DNA of 64,000 nucleotides from Inonotus obliquus (lineage: Eukaryota > Basidiomycota > Agaricomycetes > Hymenochaetales > Hymenochaetaceae): contig JAJHTX010000012.1 of the NCBI GenBank assembly GCA_032164295.1, positions 868,001-932,000 on the forward strand, written 5' to 3'. Below are positions 1 to 11,100 of this stretch, one piece after another. Within the stretch, counting starts at the first letter, position 1. The number at the start of each line of letters is the position of its first letter. Under the pieces are notes generated by a model that saw only the letters and a program-made list of their open reading frames with translations, was not told the origin of the DNA and did not search any database. The translations under genes were made by a program, and so were the position numbers.

Positions 1-643
1 GAGAGCGTGTGGCAACCAACCAACCAAAAGTCCAAAAGTCGCAGGTTCGGAAATATCCGAGTTTAAGATCGTCATTTCAGATCGGGTAATATTTCACTTT
101 GACCATACTCCTCACCTCACCACCTGGACATGACACCACGCGCCTGTGATAGCAAGAAAAGCCACCAAGATTTCAACCAAGGCCCAAAGCAAACTCACCT
201 GTACGCCGTTTGACTGGTCTGGAGAAGCTGATGCTTGAGAAAATCCAAGGCATCCGTGGCCGTGGAACGAGAGTATGGCTCGGCTAATATTTGATTTGGG
301 AGGCCCCGTAAGTGATTCTTCCTCAACACAGTTTCTAGGTTCGCAGTTAGTCGATACATAAGTCGATTGCGATTTCCGTAAGAACACCATTTGAAGACCT
401 AACCACTGCCACTCTCACTAGATACCTCCGTAAAAACACCGCCAAAAGATCTGGTCTCTGCCACTCGCACTTAACACGATACAGTAAATGAATGAAACAA
501 CATTGCAGGCCTCTATCAGTAACGAATCCAACGTTAAAGCATGACTTTTTCTCGAACAGGAGTGAGCCCATCGTGGACGGGCCAAGCACGGATCATTCAA
601 CAACACAACTGTCCACATTTCACAATGAACATAAGAGAGCCGA
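1..643. other. Region 3' of the P450 gene, no supported gene
   Basis: I find no gene I can support here. On the minus strand an open stretch at about 112-340 encodes a hydrophobic segment (VSLLWALVEILVAFLA), but it has no matching exon and no recognisable family. It could be part of a gene lying left of the window. Confidence 0.4.
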
Positions 644-3045
644 CTACCGTTCCCGTTCCGACTCCACTGCGTGACGAATAAGAAGCGCAATCTTCTCCGA
701 CCTGGGCTTCAGCTCATACCTGAACGGCTTCGCATGCCTAACAAAAAAAGGCCAATCAGCGCCTTTACCTTTCTCATCAACTTGAAACTCGAAACTGCCA
801 ACTCTAACCTGATGAACAGTGTCGTGTAGTCAATAGGCGGGGTAATCGGTTGCCCATTCTCGCCCAACACTTTGTTTATATCGAAGCACGTAAGGATAGA
901 CGATACGCTCATGAAGATCTATTTAATTAGGTTAGTCTCCCTATTACACGTTGCCCCGAGAAGGAGTGACTTACAGAGTTGAGTGCAAAGTATCGCCCTG
1001 GACAAATACTAGACGCGCACATGAACGATCGGCGTTTATCTATATTTTTAGCAGAATGAGCTTACCGCCTTCCGATTCCGAAAACCACCTTGGCTACATC
1101 CAGCGGAGGTTCCTTCCCCTGTTTTGGAAGCCATCGTTCGGGTATGAATTTCTCGGGCTCAGGAAACTCGTCCGGGTCCATTAATATCGCCCTTCGGATC
1201 TCATTCAGTCACTACATTCAAAACAGATGAACAAGCTGACCATAAGTTCGGAAGGATCGTCACACCGGCGGGAATGTAATGTCCATTGTACTCGTCAGCA
1301 ACATCCGCAGAACGTGCCATACCTGAAACCATCATCACCGACAGGCCTTCGCGAATGCGACGCACGACTTACCAAGAGGAGAAACAATTTGCCACCTGTA
1401 TCAAAACTCTCAGGATTAAACTTGCTATCAAGAATCATGATTAGTTGACCTCGCACCTCAGGGTTTCCTTAATGACCGCATCTGTGTATGGTAGGTTGGA
1501 GCGATCATCGAAGGATGGAAGATTATCTTTGCCAACGACTCTATCCAGCTCTTCTTGAGCTCGACTCTGAACATGAGGATGAAGAAGCATGGCAAGAAGG
1601 AACGTAAGCATCGCGGATATAGTCTGGAGCACCTTGTGTCAGCATGTTCAACGTGGGCATGGTAATTCAACTTAACCGTATCAGCACCACCTGGAGAAGG
1701 TCATGAAGGAATCAGATCGGGTGAGTAAACTGTTTGAAGCTACTGAAGCCACTGACCAGCGTATGAAACTCCAGTGATCCTAGCTATCAATACTTCATCC
1801 GTCACAATCTCATCATTTGCAGACTTTGCCTCAAGGAGCTTGCTAAGCATTGAAGGTACGGCAGTCCCATTCGTCTGCAAAGAAGAATCAACTCATCGAC
1901 CAGAAACACACAAAGATAACTCAGGCACTAACAAGCATATCCTTTGCCATCTTGTAAGGCTCATGGTACATAGCCATTGCATGCTTGTATCCCTCCTCAG
2001 CAATCTTATGGAAGTTCCCACCGGGGAACCAAGCAGGTAAATACCTCAACCAAGGAAAAGCATTGACAAGGAAGAATCCTTCTGCTTCGGAGAAAGCCTC
2101 CATGCCCCTCTCCGCCAAAGAAGCATATGGGTCATCCTTCTCGGCAACTACAAAAGACACCGTCCGTCAAATTGTCCGTCACGAACCGAGAAGCTGCCGG
2201 TATTATACCTTGGTACCCGTAAGAAATCATCAGGATCATTTCACCCGCAGAACTATTAGCAACGAAACAATATCGATATGTGATTCTCCAGAGGGAAGAA
2301 GGAAAGAACTAACTGTCTGATTAGATCAAAATATCTATCAGGAGTTTTCAAAAGCCCATCAAGCATCTTATGAACAGAGCGCGTTTGGAGGTCCAAGTAA
2401 TTACCGAGCTCCCCGGGTGCGAAGAAACGGTGCAGTATCTGTCGTGATCTTCGTAGTTCCTCTCCGTATGGCATGAGTGCTGGGAACCAATTCCATCCTT
2501 GACTAAAAGGGAGAAGAAAAGGAAGAAGAAAGAAGACAGTCTTGGTTAGTAGATTCGAAACGAATCATTGGTGGAGTAGACCATTCACATACAGATCAAG
2601 CATCGTATTCTGAGGCCTAGATGAATAATTCGCTCCTCTCCTCTCAAACAAATCCACGCACGCCTGGTATGTGTTCAAAAAGATGTACTGCGTCCCGAAA
2701 TTCTCAACGTAAACAACAGGTCCTGAATCACTCTCGTCAATCCTCCTCACATATAAAAGGGGTGGTGGTGGTCAATCCACACAATACTTCAATATAAAAC
2801 TCACCATACTTCTGTCCCCACTCTCTCGCTTTAACCCATTCCTCCGTCTTCGGCATATCAAATAAATTTCCGATTAATGGTAAGCCTTTCGGTCCAGGCG
2901 GAAGAGGTGGTATATTTCGATTCTTCCACCATGAACGAAGTATTTTGAGACAAGCTAAAGCACAGATGAATGCAGATGCATTGATTAAATATCCACTCGG
3001 TTCACTGGGAGGAGTGATCTTCGGGATTAGGTTTACGAGAACCAT
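644..3045 (-). CDS. Cytochrome P450 monooxygenase, intact, about 14 exons
   Basis: Haem-thiolate monooxygenase of the fungal class related to OrdA-type (CYP64-like) enzymes, probably ER-anchored. I chose the ATG ending at 3045, giving MVLVNLIPKI, a membrane segment (about residues 17-33), then the proline hinge PPLPPGPKGLPLIGN. All core motifs are present across many short exons: I-helix GGADT near 1660, K-helix KETLR near 1450, the PERW region EKFIPERW near 1110, and the haem cysteine motif FGIGRRICPGRY. The cysteine motif is split by an intron: FGIGR ends near 1072 and ICPGRYFALNS sits at about 975-1005. The C-terminus HAKPFRYELKPRSEKI follows an 81 nt intron, with stop TAG at 644-646. No frameshift or premature stop was seen when exons were joined by GT-AG rules. 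The closest relative in the window is the broken copy at 6999-15699. It has an intron in the NAWPAL/KYLPEW region that this gene lacks. Substrate unknown. Exact exon ends are by eye. Confidence 0.9.
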
Positions 3046-3172
3046 GGTGCGGAGTATGGAAGGGGGGAGGAGGGGAGGAGAAATCAAAGCATTCAGTATT
3101 CACTGAGCCACTCCGCAGGCATCTAACTTGGGCTTATAAGCACACAAGAACAGTCCGTGGAACAACTCATTT

Positions 3173-4146
3173 ACCTCTCCTATACTCACGATAGTACCGC
3201 CCACTCGCATAGATTTTGACAGCAGTCATCTCTTGGACCTTATATCCAAGCCCAGACATACCCTCATCGTCAATTTCAAAAACGACGATGTAGGGCTTAA
3301 GGCCGAGACTCAAAGTTGATTTCTGTATAGGTGGATTAGTGGATCAAGTCCAATCTCGATTGTCCGATCTATTCATACCAACGGAACTACTGGTGCCAAA
3401 AAAAATCCCGTTTCTTCCTGCCAGAAACCAGAGTACCATACCAGAGTATTCAGATCAATAAGGCTTATGATGAGACTTGAAGATAAAATACGGATACGGA
3501 CCATCGAATAACCAAAAAACTTGACTTACTATTCCGAATAGATTTCGGCGGCTACAACTTCACAGACTTGAAAGACTCTTCGCACTTTTCGCATTTCGTT
3601 TCCCGAACCGCCGAGCGAAACTTAGCATCACAATTGGCATGAATCCCAGACGACTCGGAGTACTTACGGACACGGACATGTCATCTCTAGTACCCCTGCA
3701 TCACAAATCCAAGTAGACCTTGAATCATATCCTCGATTTGAGCCTGTCCGGCTCTATATTGTATCGTCCCTCGACCCAGGCCGTGACATGTCGGCGAAAG
3801 ACATAAGCAACTCCAGCTCGTCTTAGTACTACATGCTCAGACTGGGATCCACGTCGCCTCGGAATGGATAACTACACCATATACCAAGTCTAGACTAGAA
3901 CATGGTCTAGAGAAAGGTCTGTACATTGAGCGTACCGTGATCATGATGGGCTAGAGCTAGAGTAGACCCCGCCGCCCAGCTCACAGCCGTCGAGATCCGC
4001 GGAGTTTCATTTCCCGTCCTGTTCTTAGAAATGCGCAGATCATAATATTTATGAATATGGTGAACTCTAAATTCAAACCCATCACACCACACAGAGGTCC
4101 GACCGTGTTCTAGAATTACTACAAAATCCCTGGGTCCCGATGGCAT
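3173..4146 (-). CDS. Possible short multi-exon gene or gene remnant, unknown function
   Basis: Tentative. An ATG at 4146 opens a 79-codon frame beginning MPSGPRDFVVILEHGRTS. Lower on the same strand are pieces that look translated and end in good donor sites: TWICDAGVLEMTCPCP followed by GTAAGT near 3670, NEMRKVRRVFQVCEVVAAEI near 3550, and LGLKPYIVVFEIDDEGMSGL with its continuation near 3170-3320, preceded by a usable acceptor (TACAG). I could not join them into one convincing frame, so this may be a decayed gene or chance open frames. It lies directly upstream of the intact P450 gene. No family recognised. Confidence 0.3.
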
Positions 4147-4341
4147 GAGTTCAACGTAAAGTTACAAGTTTGTCATGGGACGCGAGACAGAATAGTAAGC
4201 AAAACAAAGACACATCTACTGGTCGTCCGAGCCATAGGTTACATATAACAAATACAGGAATAGGGAATACTTCCTAGACTTGGAAAGAAATGCCCCCCGG
4301 GTTGAAAGAAACGATAGACGTCTATTCTGTATCATAAACTG

Positions 4342-5825
4342 TTACAGTCGTTCACCAGTCCGAATCCCAAGTAGACCACCAGGTGTCAAACTCGTTCTTG
4401 CCACACCCGCGGCTTTACCATCAACGGCAGAACCAGAACTACTCGCACCAGCCCTCGAGTAGCCAGTACTACGCATCTGCAACAAAGCAAGCGTCGCTGT
4501 ACGAGCGCCTCCCTCTTCTGTATCAGAGCTATTCTCAATCTCTACGCCATTCGCCTTTGTTCCACTAGCGGCGTCACGCGAGGCAAGTGCGGAAGATGGT
4601 AGTCGGAAAACAGGGGCTTGGGAGCCTTGGTTTGACGTCGTACTCGGATCCGCCGAGGGTGGTGTGAGTAGATAGGACATGCCAACCGGACATGAAAGAC
4701 GGGAATCTAATTTCACATCCTGTGATTCGTAGGTTCGTTCAGCCCGCTCTGCGCTCGTCGAACGCGGAACTGATAATTGAGGGACAGGCGGAGATAAACT
4801 CAAAGAGAAATGAGCGTTCTTCCCATCCGTACTTCGGAAATGCGGAGAGAAATGGGGAGAAAGCGAAGGTGAGGGTAGTTGTTGAGTAACTGCATGTGCT
4901 GATCCTATCCCGACCGGGGAAGATAGGAGCTCTGAGATTGAAGGTAAGCGAACGCTGTTTTTTGAAGCACTCGGGAGTGATAGGGGCGAGGCTTCCTCAG
5001 TGGCATCGTTGTCGTTGTCACTATCGGTACAAGAACGCACATCGTCATCTTCTCCATCCGACGTGCCGTCTTGGTCCGAGCGCGCGGGAGTTGCAGTCCG
5101 ATGTTTCTTCATCGGTTCCTTATCTTCTTGCTCATCCGCCTTGCGTTTTCTTGTAGTTCCCTCCTTTGGAGAACTATGACATTGGCAGCGTGACACCTGT
5201 TTACCGCCTTCCGCTATCGTTGATCGTTCATGCTCGTCCAAGCGCTTCAACAGAGCCCGGACGAATAGCACAGTACGCTCCAGGATATCAAGTTTGAACT
5301 CGCGTTCAGAGCTGGATTTCTTTCCTGGTTCTTTCTTTGAGGGACCGGACGGCGAAACAGGACAATCCTCTACTTGAGAAATTGACTCGATATCTCAATT
5401 TCTGCTGAGCACAATTGTGAAGACCAACCTTCTGAGTCGTCATCATCATCCTCTTCACCCTCTCTTGCAGAAGCAGCAAAGTCTGCTGGGATGAGCATCT
5501 TTAGCTCCTGAAGGGCATTATTAATCTTGCCACGTCTAGCCTTCTCGATACGGGAGTGATTGGCCTTTCTCGCCGCTTCTCTTGCAGCGCGGGATGAACC
5601 GCCGGAGGCAGGCTTGCGTCCGCGCTTTTTCTTCGGTTGTACTGTCTCAGAACTTTGGGAGATGGTCGAGACTGAGAAGCTCGATGAGGTCGGGATAGTA
5701 CTAGGAGGAGAGGGGAGTAGAGCAGGCAAGAGGGATGCAGCTGCCTGAAGCTTCGCTCGTCGAGGTGGATTCACGCTCGCAGCATACAGGTTATCCGTGG
5801 CGGTGGTTGTTTGAGAGGAGGACAT
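4342..5825 (-). CDS. bHLH transcription factor
   Basis: Nuclear DNA-binding regulator of the basic helix-loop-helix class. The start at 5825 (MSSSQTTTAT) precedes a Ser/Pro-rich region and a basic stretch PKKKRGRKP. The basic region and helix 1 follow: HSRIEKARRGKINNALQEL, with the His/Glu/Arg pattern expected for E-box binding. An acidic loop EEDDDDDSE comes next. The frame then continues after a short intron (about 5394-5428, 35 nt by my reading; total 1449 coding bases, 482 aa) into helix 2, FKLDILERTVLFVRALLKRL. The rest is a long Ser/Pro-rich tail with acidic patches and a bipartite basic stretch (TRKRKADEQ...MKKHR) that could be a nuclear localisation signal. An intron inside the bHLH loop is unusual but leaves both helices in frame. 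It lies between two related P450 loci, so a regulatory link is possible but unproven. Subfamily (Pho4/NUC-1-like or other) not assigned. Confidence 0.85.
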
Positions 5826-6998
5826 TGTCGGTGGTGGTCGAGTCTGAGGTGGTAGATAACGACGAAGAGGTATAAGAGGACTGGGATTGAAGATTGCTCG
5901 TGTGCACATAAACGTGCGCAACCGACGTAAAAGTTGTCATTTGACCGTCGGTAAATAGACTCTGTCTGCGCAAAGTGCGTCGCACGACCGCAAATCTCGC
6001 CTCTGATTCGCCACAGACAACGCACGTGCATCGCTAGAATCTTTTTAGGTAACACCATCGACGCACTGGCAAAAGTCAAGGTCCGGGAATGCGACGGGGC
6101 CAAGTTCAGGTCGACGAAAACAGGTCGAGAAAACCTTGATTTCCATTGAATTCAGCCATAGAACCGGACGCCGTCATGCTAGCAAACTCGTGCTCACCTT
6201 AGCGCACCTCATTGGTTCTCGAACTCTCGCAAGACAAATCACCCCCATAAACAAGATATTCCATCATCATTACTCGAAGCTTGCAGAAGATAGGAGAGTC
6301 ATGTCGTCCATTGAGGATGTCATCTTGTCTTGAAGAGCATTAGGTAATGCGTACGTAACTGTGAATGCTTACTAATAAGTATTTGATCACTGATTCTAAC
6401 TCCGATACGGTGTGCTCCTTCACGCTTCTTTCATCGGGTCAACAAGCAGTACCAGGTCCTCATCCAACAGGAATAGGCTCAGATAGCCTCTCTCTTCTTG
6501 TAGTGGCCAATCCTGACATAAAAGTAGAACAGAAACTTGTGCCTGTGGACTAACGTATCACTTATAGCAATACGAGTGCGGTACCACGTCCGCTTTTGCA
6601 TGCATGCATCCTGATATGGTCAGCCTCTTTGTCCATGATAGGAATATGGACGGACAGCAGGAACGACGGATCTTATCATTGAGAAAAATGGTTTAGCATA
6701 CCATCGGACACGAGCTTCCCTCAAATACTGCCACCCACTCACCTCTACATTCAAGTCACAACCCAGAGAAGATGCGGGTTCAGTCAATTCGACGCAGATG
6801 GGAAACATGTCTCGTTGATCATATTTAAACTGACTGACCCTGGACTCCACTGTCACATTGGGCCCGGGGGCCCACTTGGCTTAGCTTATCTCGGAACCGA
6901 TGATTTGTTCTCCGTTCCCCAAGTCCAATTGGTACATAAAGAGTCAATTGCGCGAGGCAACAAGGCAATTATCCTCACTCCTCTCTCACTCACCACTA
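5826..6998. other. Divergent intergenic region between bHLH gene and P450 pseudogene
   Basis: No gene supported. This would hold the 5' regions of the bHLH gene (minus) and of the former P450 gene (plus). The short open frames here lack codon or motif support. Confidence 0.5.
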
Positions 6999-7696
6999 AT
7001 GCTCATAGTGCTCTCAAAAGCTGTCGCAGTCTTATGCGTGGTGCTCTTCCTTAGATCTTGGACAAAGCGTCGCAAGACAAATGTCTATCCTCCTGGACCC
7101 AGACCTATGCCAATTCTAGGAAACCTGCTTGATATGCCTGGCTCCGACGAATGGGAGAAGGCTCGTGAATGGGGAGAACGCTACGGTGAGATCCTAGCAG
7201 ATTGAATACAAGTTGTACATTTATTCGTTTCGTAGGCGACTTTGTGATGGTGAAAAACTTCGGGACTAGGTATCTATTCGTCAACTCGTATGATGCTGCG
7301 GTCGAGCTCCTCGACAAGCGCGGTAATTAATATTCAACGAGGCCATATGTCCCGATGCTTGAACTGTACGTTACATGCTAATTACTCATCCGACCTGTTC
7401 TGATCCCAAAGTTCAACGAGGACTGGCTTTGGACCACAGTCATGATGCCTTATGGAGATGAACACCGAAAGTCGCGCCAGTAACTTCATCGTTTCTTCTA
7501 AAAACAGCCGTGCCCAGTTACTATGCGGTACAGACGACATGTACACATATATTGCTACTAGCAATGCTCGACGAGCCTGAGAAGTATGTGAGCATATTAG
7601 ATAGTATGTTACCAACACAAGTACGGCGGCTTCCCCGCAACTAATGATCCGTACAGTTCCACGGGTGAATTAATCTTGAAGATTGCTTACGGTTAT

Positions 7697-7709
7697 CAAG
7701 GTTAGTCCT
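7697..7709. repeat. Left target-site duplication of the LINE
   Basis: CAAGGTTAGTCCT, identical to 14074-14086. It contains the splice donor (GTTAGT) of a P450 pseudogene intron. Its last T merges with the poly(T) tract, so the true length is 12 or 13 bp. Confidence 0.92.
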
Positions 7710-8138
7710 TTTTTTTTTTTTTTTTAAAATGTATTTATTACGCGCGTCAGTAATTCTAGTTACAAGTGCGCGGCAGACAAAATCTACGTGGTGGTGTGAA
7801 CTCTAAGAGTGGTGAAGTAAGAAAAGCAGAGAAAAAGGTAGTAGTATGGTGCTCTAAAGAAAGGACTAAAGGGCGCGACGCTGGGGAGGTAGGGGAATTA
7901 GAAGGAATAACAGAAACTATTTTTGAATGTATATACTGTAGACTTAGATAAGTCTAATAAAGTTATTTACGAAAAATTGCCCGTTTCGGAAAAGTTTGTT
8001 TAGGGCCGGTCATAATCATATAAACATACGACTTAGAAGAAAATTGGAGATTAAGAAAATAAGGGAAACAGGTAAGATAGGAGTGTGGAGGGGATAGTAT
8101 TAACGGGGGAGAGGGAAACATAACCGAGTCATAAACAA

Positions 8139-11100
8139 TTAAGAATCTGACCTTGTGAGTTGCCGTGCCCATTCCAGAGGCGTCTCTGCCTCTGGTCCCA
8201 GTTCCTCTTGAGCGTAGTTGCGTGCGATCCCTAAGTCTATGTGGTCGTCGCGAGTGTCCAGGCCCTCTTCTTCCATCCGCGCGTACGCCGAGGCTATGGC
8301 CTCGGCGGAGGCTCGGTCCGTGATGAAGAAAGGTGTGGTTTCCTTCAGCCAGTCCGCAAGGGGTCCGAGGTTTCTATCCTCGGCCCATTCGGTGTAGTGT
8401 GCAGGCGGACGCGTGGTGGCCGGCCAGTTTAGCGTCCTAGCCAGGACCTCGCATCCACCAAGTATGTGTGCTGGGGATTGTACTGGCCATGGGGGGTGGT
8501 TGTGCCAGCGACAATGGATGGTGATGCCGTGTTGTAGGCGATACTCCCTGGGGAGCCGTTTGAAGAAGCCGCCAAACGGGCCGGTGTTGCATAGTACTTG
8601 GGCGACGTGCGCAATGTCCTTTCGGCGCCAGGCAAGCTTCAGTAGTTTTCTGGGTTTCCTCGAGGCAGGGCCATTGATGCCGAGGTACTGTGGTCTGTTG
8701 TTGGTGGAACGGCTGATCTCACCGTTCCAGGAGGCTAGGAGTTTGTCGACTGCCTTCTCTAGCAGAGCGGCAGTGGAGGGGAGTTCGCTCGTTGGGGGGA
8801 GGTTCGCCGCTTCCTTTGCCAACCTATCTGCCAACTCACTGCCGCTGATGCCCGTGTGGCCGGGGCACCAGTGGAAGTGGATATGCACGGTTGGTAAGGC
8901 GTCGAGCAGGGTCTGAGTTCCCTTCCTCCATTCCTGGAGTCGGTGTGCGTCTGGCGCGCTTTGCCATTTCTCGAGGAGGTTGAGGGCCGGTAGTGAGTCG
9001 GAGAGGAAGTGTATTTCCCTCGGGGGTGTGTCTGATGTGGGGAGGTGGCGCGCTGTCCAGGTTGGCGCAGTTGCCAGCGCCATGATCTCGCAGTCCGTGG
9101 CTGTGGTTAGAGCGGCAGCCGCCATCTTCCTTGTGGCGATGGTGTTGCCGTCGTAGAGGATGACTGAGGAGGCGCCCGCTTTGCGGCGCGCCTGTGTTGC
9201 TTTCACTGAGCCGTCCGTGAAGACTAGCAGGCGGCTAGTGTTACCGGACAGATCCAACACCGCTTGGATGTATTCCTGGCGTGTGTCGGAGTCTGTCGGT
9301 GTGGTTGGGGTGTGGAAGTGTACTCGTCCTTCGGAGAAGGCCAGAGGTTCTTCCCAGGGGGCATGCGTGTACGCGGGAACTGGTTGGGCATTCGGCACTC
9401 GGTCTCTAAAAGAAAAGGAAATTACACTATTTCTATTACCTATATGTTTTTTACGAAGAGCCGAAAGTGGCCTTAGCCCATGGTTATGTGGTGTACAGTA
9501 GTGTCTGAGGGCGGCTTTAGTTTTCAAGAGTTCTAGAGAAAATTTAAGGGGGGGGAGAGAAATAAGGAAATTTGTAGTTATACTGTTTGCGCCGCGGTAG
9601 ACCCCAAGGATCCACCTCGCGGCGCTGTCTTGTACTTTCTGGAGGGAGGCGACAATCGTCTTTTGACGACTGCCGTGGTACCATACCGTTGATCCCCAGG
9701 TGAGGATGGATTGTACGCAGGCGATGTATAGCCTGCGGAGTAGTTCAGGGGACATCCCCCTCTGGGTGTTGGCGATGAGGCGCATGGCGGCTAGGGTGGA
9801 GAAGGCTTTGGCCTTCATCCTTTCTGTATGTTCCCTGAAGTTGAGGTGTGGGTCGAACCAGATGCCGAGCCAGCGCATGGGGTATTGGGGCTTGACCGTT
9901 GCATCCTCCAGTGTGACGACTAAGTCGGCCCCGTCTGGAGTGGTGTCTCGTTGTCGCCTGAAGTGGATGACGTCTGACTTCTCCGCCTCAATGTCCATGT
10001 TGCGGCTGCGGAGTCTGTCTCGGAGGAGTTTGCATGCCTTCGCCAGTACACGGCAGTTTTCGGCGTAGTCGCTAGACCAGGTTACCAGTAGGTGGTCGTC
10101 CACGTACGCTATGATTTCTGTCCTTGCGACTCGACGTGCGGCTTCTAGGGCCTCTCTGGCATAGATGGTGGCTAGGATAGGGGAGATGGGGGAGCCTTGT
10201 GGTGTTCCTACATCGGGTTTGGGCTGTGGGTCAAGGGTGATGCCATCGAAAGACAGGGCTACTTCCCTCTTCGTCATGAAAGAGTAGATCCATGCGTTCG
10301 TGTCCGTCGGGCAGCCTAGGGAGTCCAGGGTTTCCCTCAGCTTGGTGGGTTCGACCTTGTCGAAGAAACCTTGAATGTCCACCGCTAAGGCCGAGCACTT
10401 CAGGTTCCTTCTCCATGCCGTCTCCACTAGGTTAGTTAGTGAGAGGGCCGCGTCATGAACGGCGTGGCCCTGGCGTCCGCCGAATTGATTCGGCGGTAGC
10501 CATTTCTCTGTGTTCGCCAGGAATTGCAGACGGTTAGCTATCATCTTCTCCATGATTTTACCAAGCGTCTCCTCCAGTGTGATTGGTCTGTAGGACCTTG
10601 GCGCGAAAGGATCCTTCTTGTTTGGTTTGCGAATCATTACTACCTTCGCCGCCCGCCATGTTTTCGGGTGGTGCCCTAGACGTAAGCAGTCGTTGAAGAG
10701 TGAGAGAAACTCGTTAGGCAATTCCGCCAGCAGCCACTTGAGTGGGCGGTAGCCTATTTCTGAGAGGCCAGGAGCGGAGAGGTTGGACGTGTGTCGAATT
10801 GCATCCATCATCTCCTTCCTAGTGAAAGGGTGTGACCGCCGCTCGCTGTTGTTGTCGCAGGTGTTGGTTGGAGGAGGGGGGTCCGCTTGTGTGGGTGGGA
10901 AGTAGGTCTGGCGGAACAATTCACCTTTCTCCATATCTGTTCGTGTGAAGCCGTCCCTGGTCCTGAGCGATGGTATTGGCGTGGGGCGAATGCCCCTGCC
11001 TACCTTCGCCCAGTTCCAAACGTTGTATTGGTTAGCATTAGAGACTTTTTCTTCGTAGAACTCCCTTTTTGCCTTCCGAATCGAGGCGTTCAGGCCGGCG

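Noticed and set aside
7766..7951. Plus-strand ORF next to the poly(T) run
   Set aside because: Lies in the LINE 3' UTR (antisense), low-complexity Lys/Glu-rich, no support.
8413..8916. Plus-strand ORFs inside the LINE (also 9160-9501, 9700-10068, 11185-11451, 12048-12368)
   Set aside because: Antisense shadows of ORF1/ORF2 with no motifs; common in GC-rich coding sequence.
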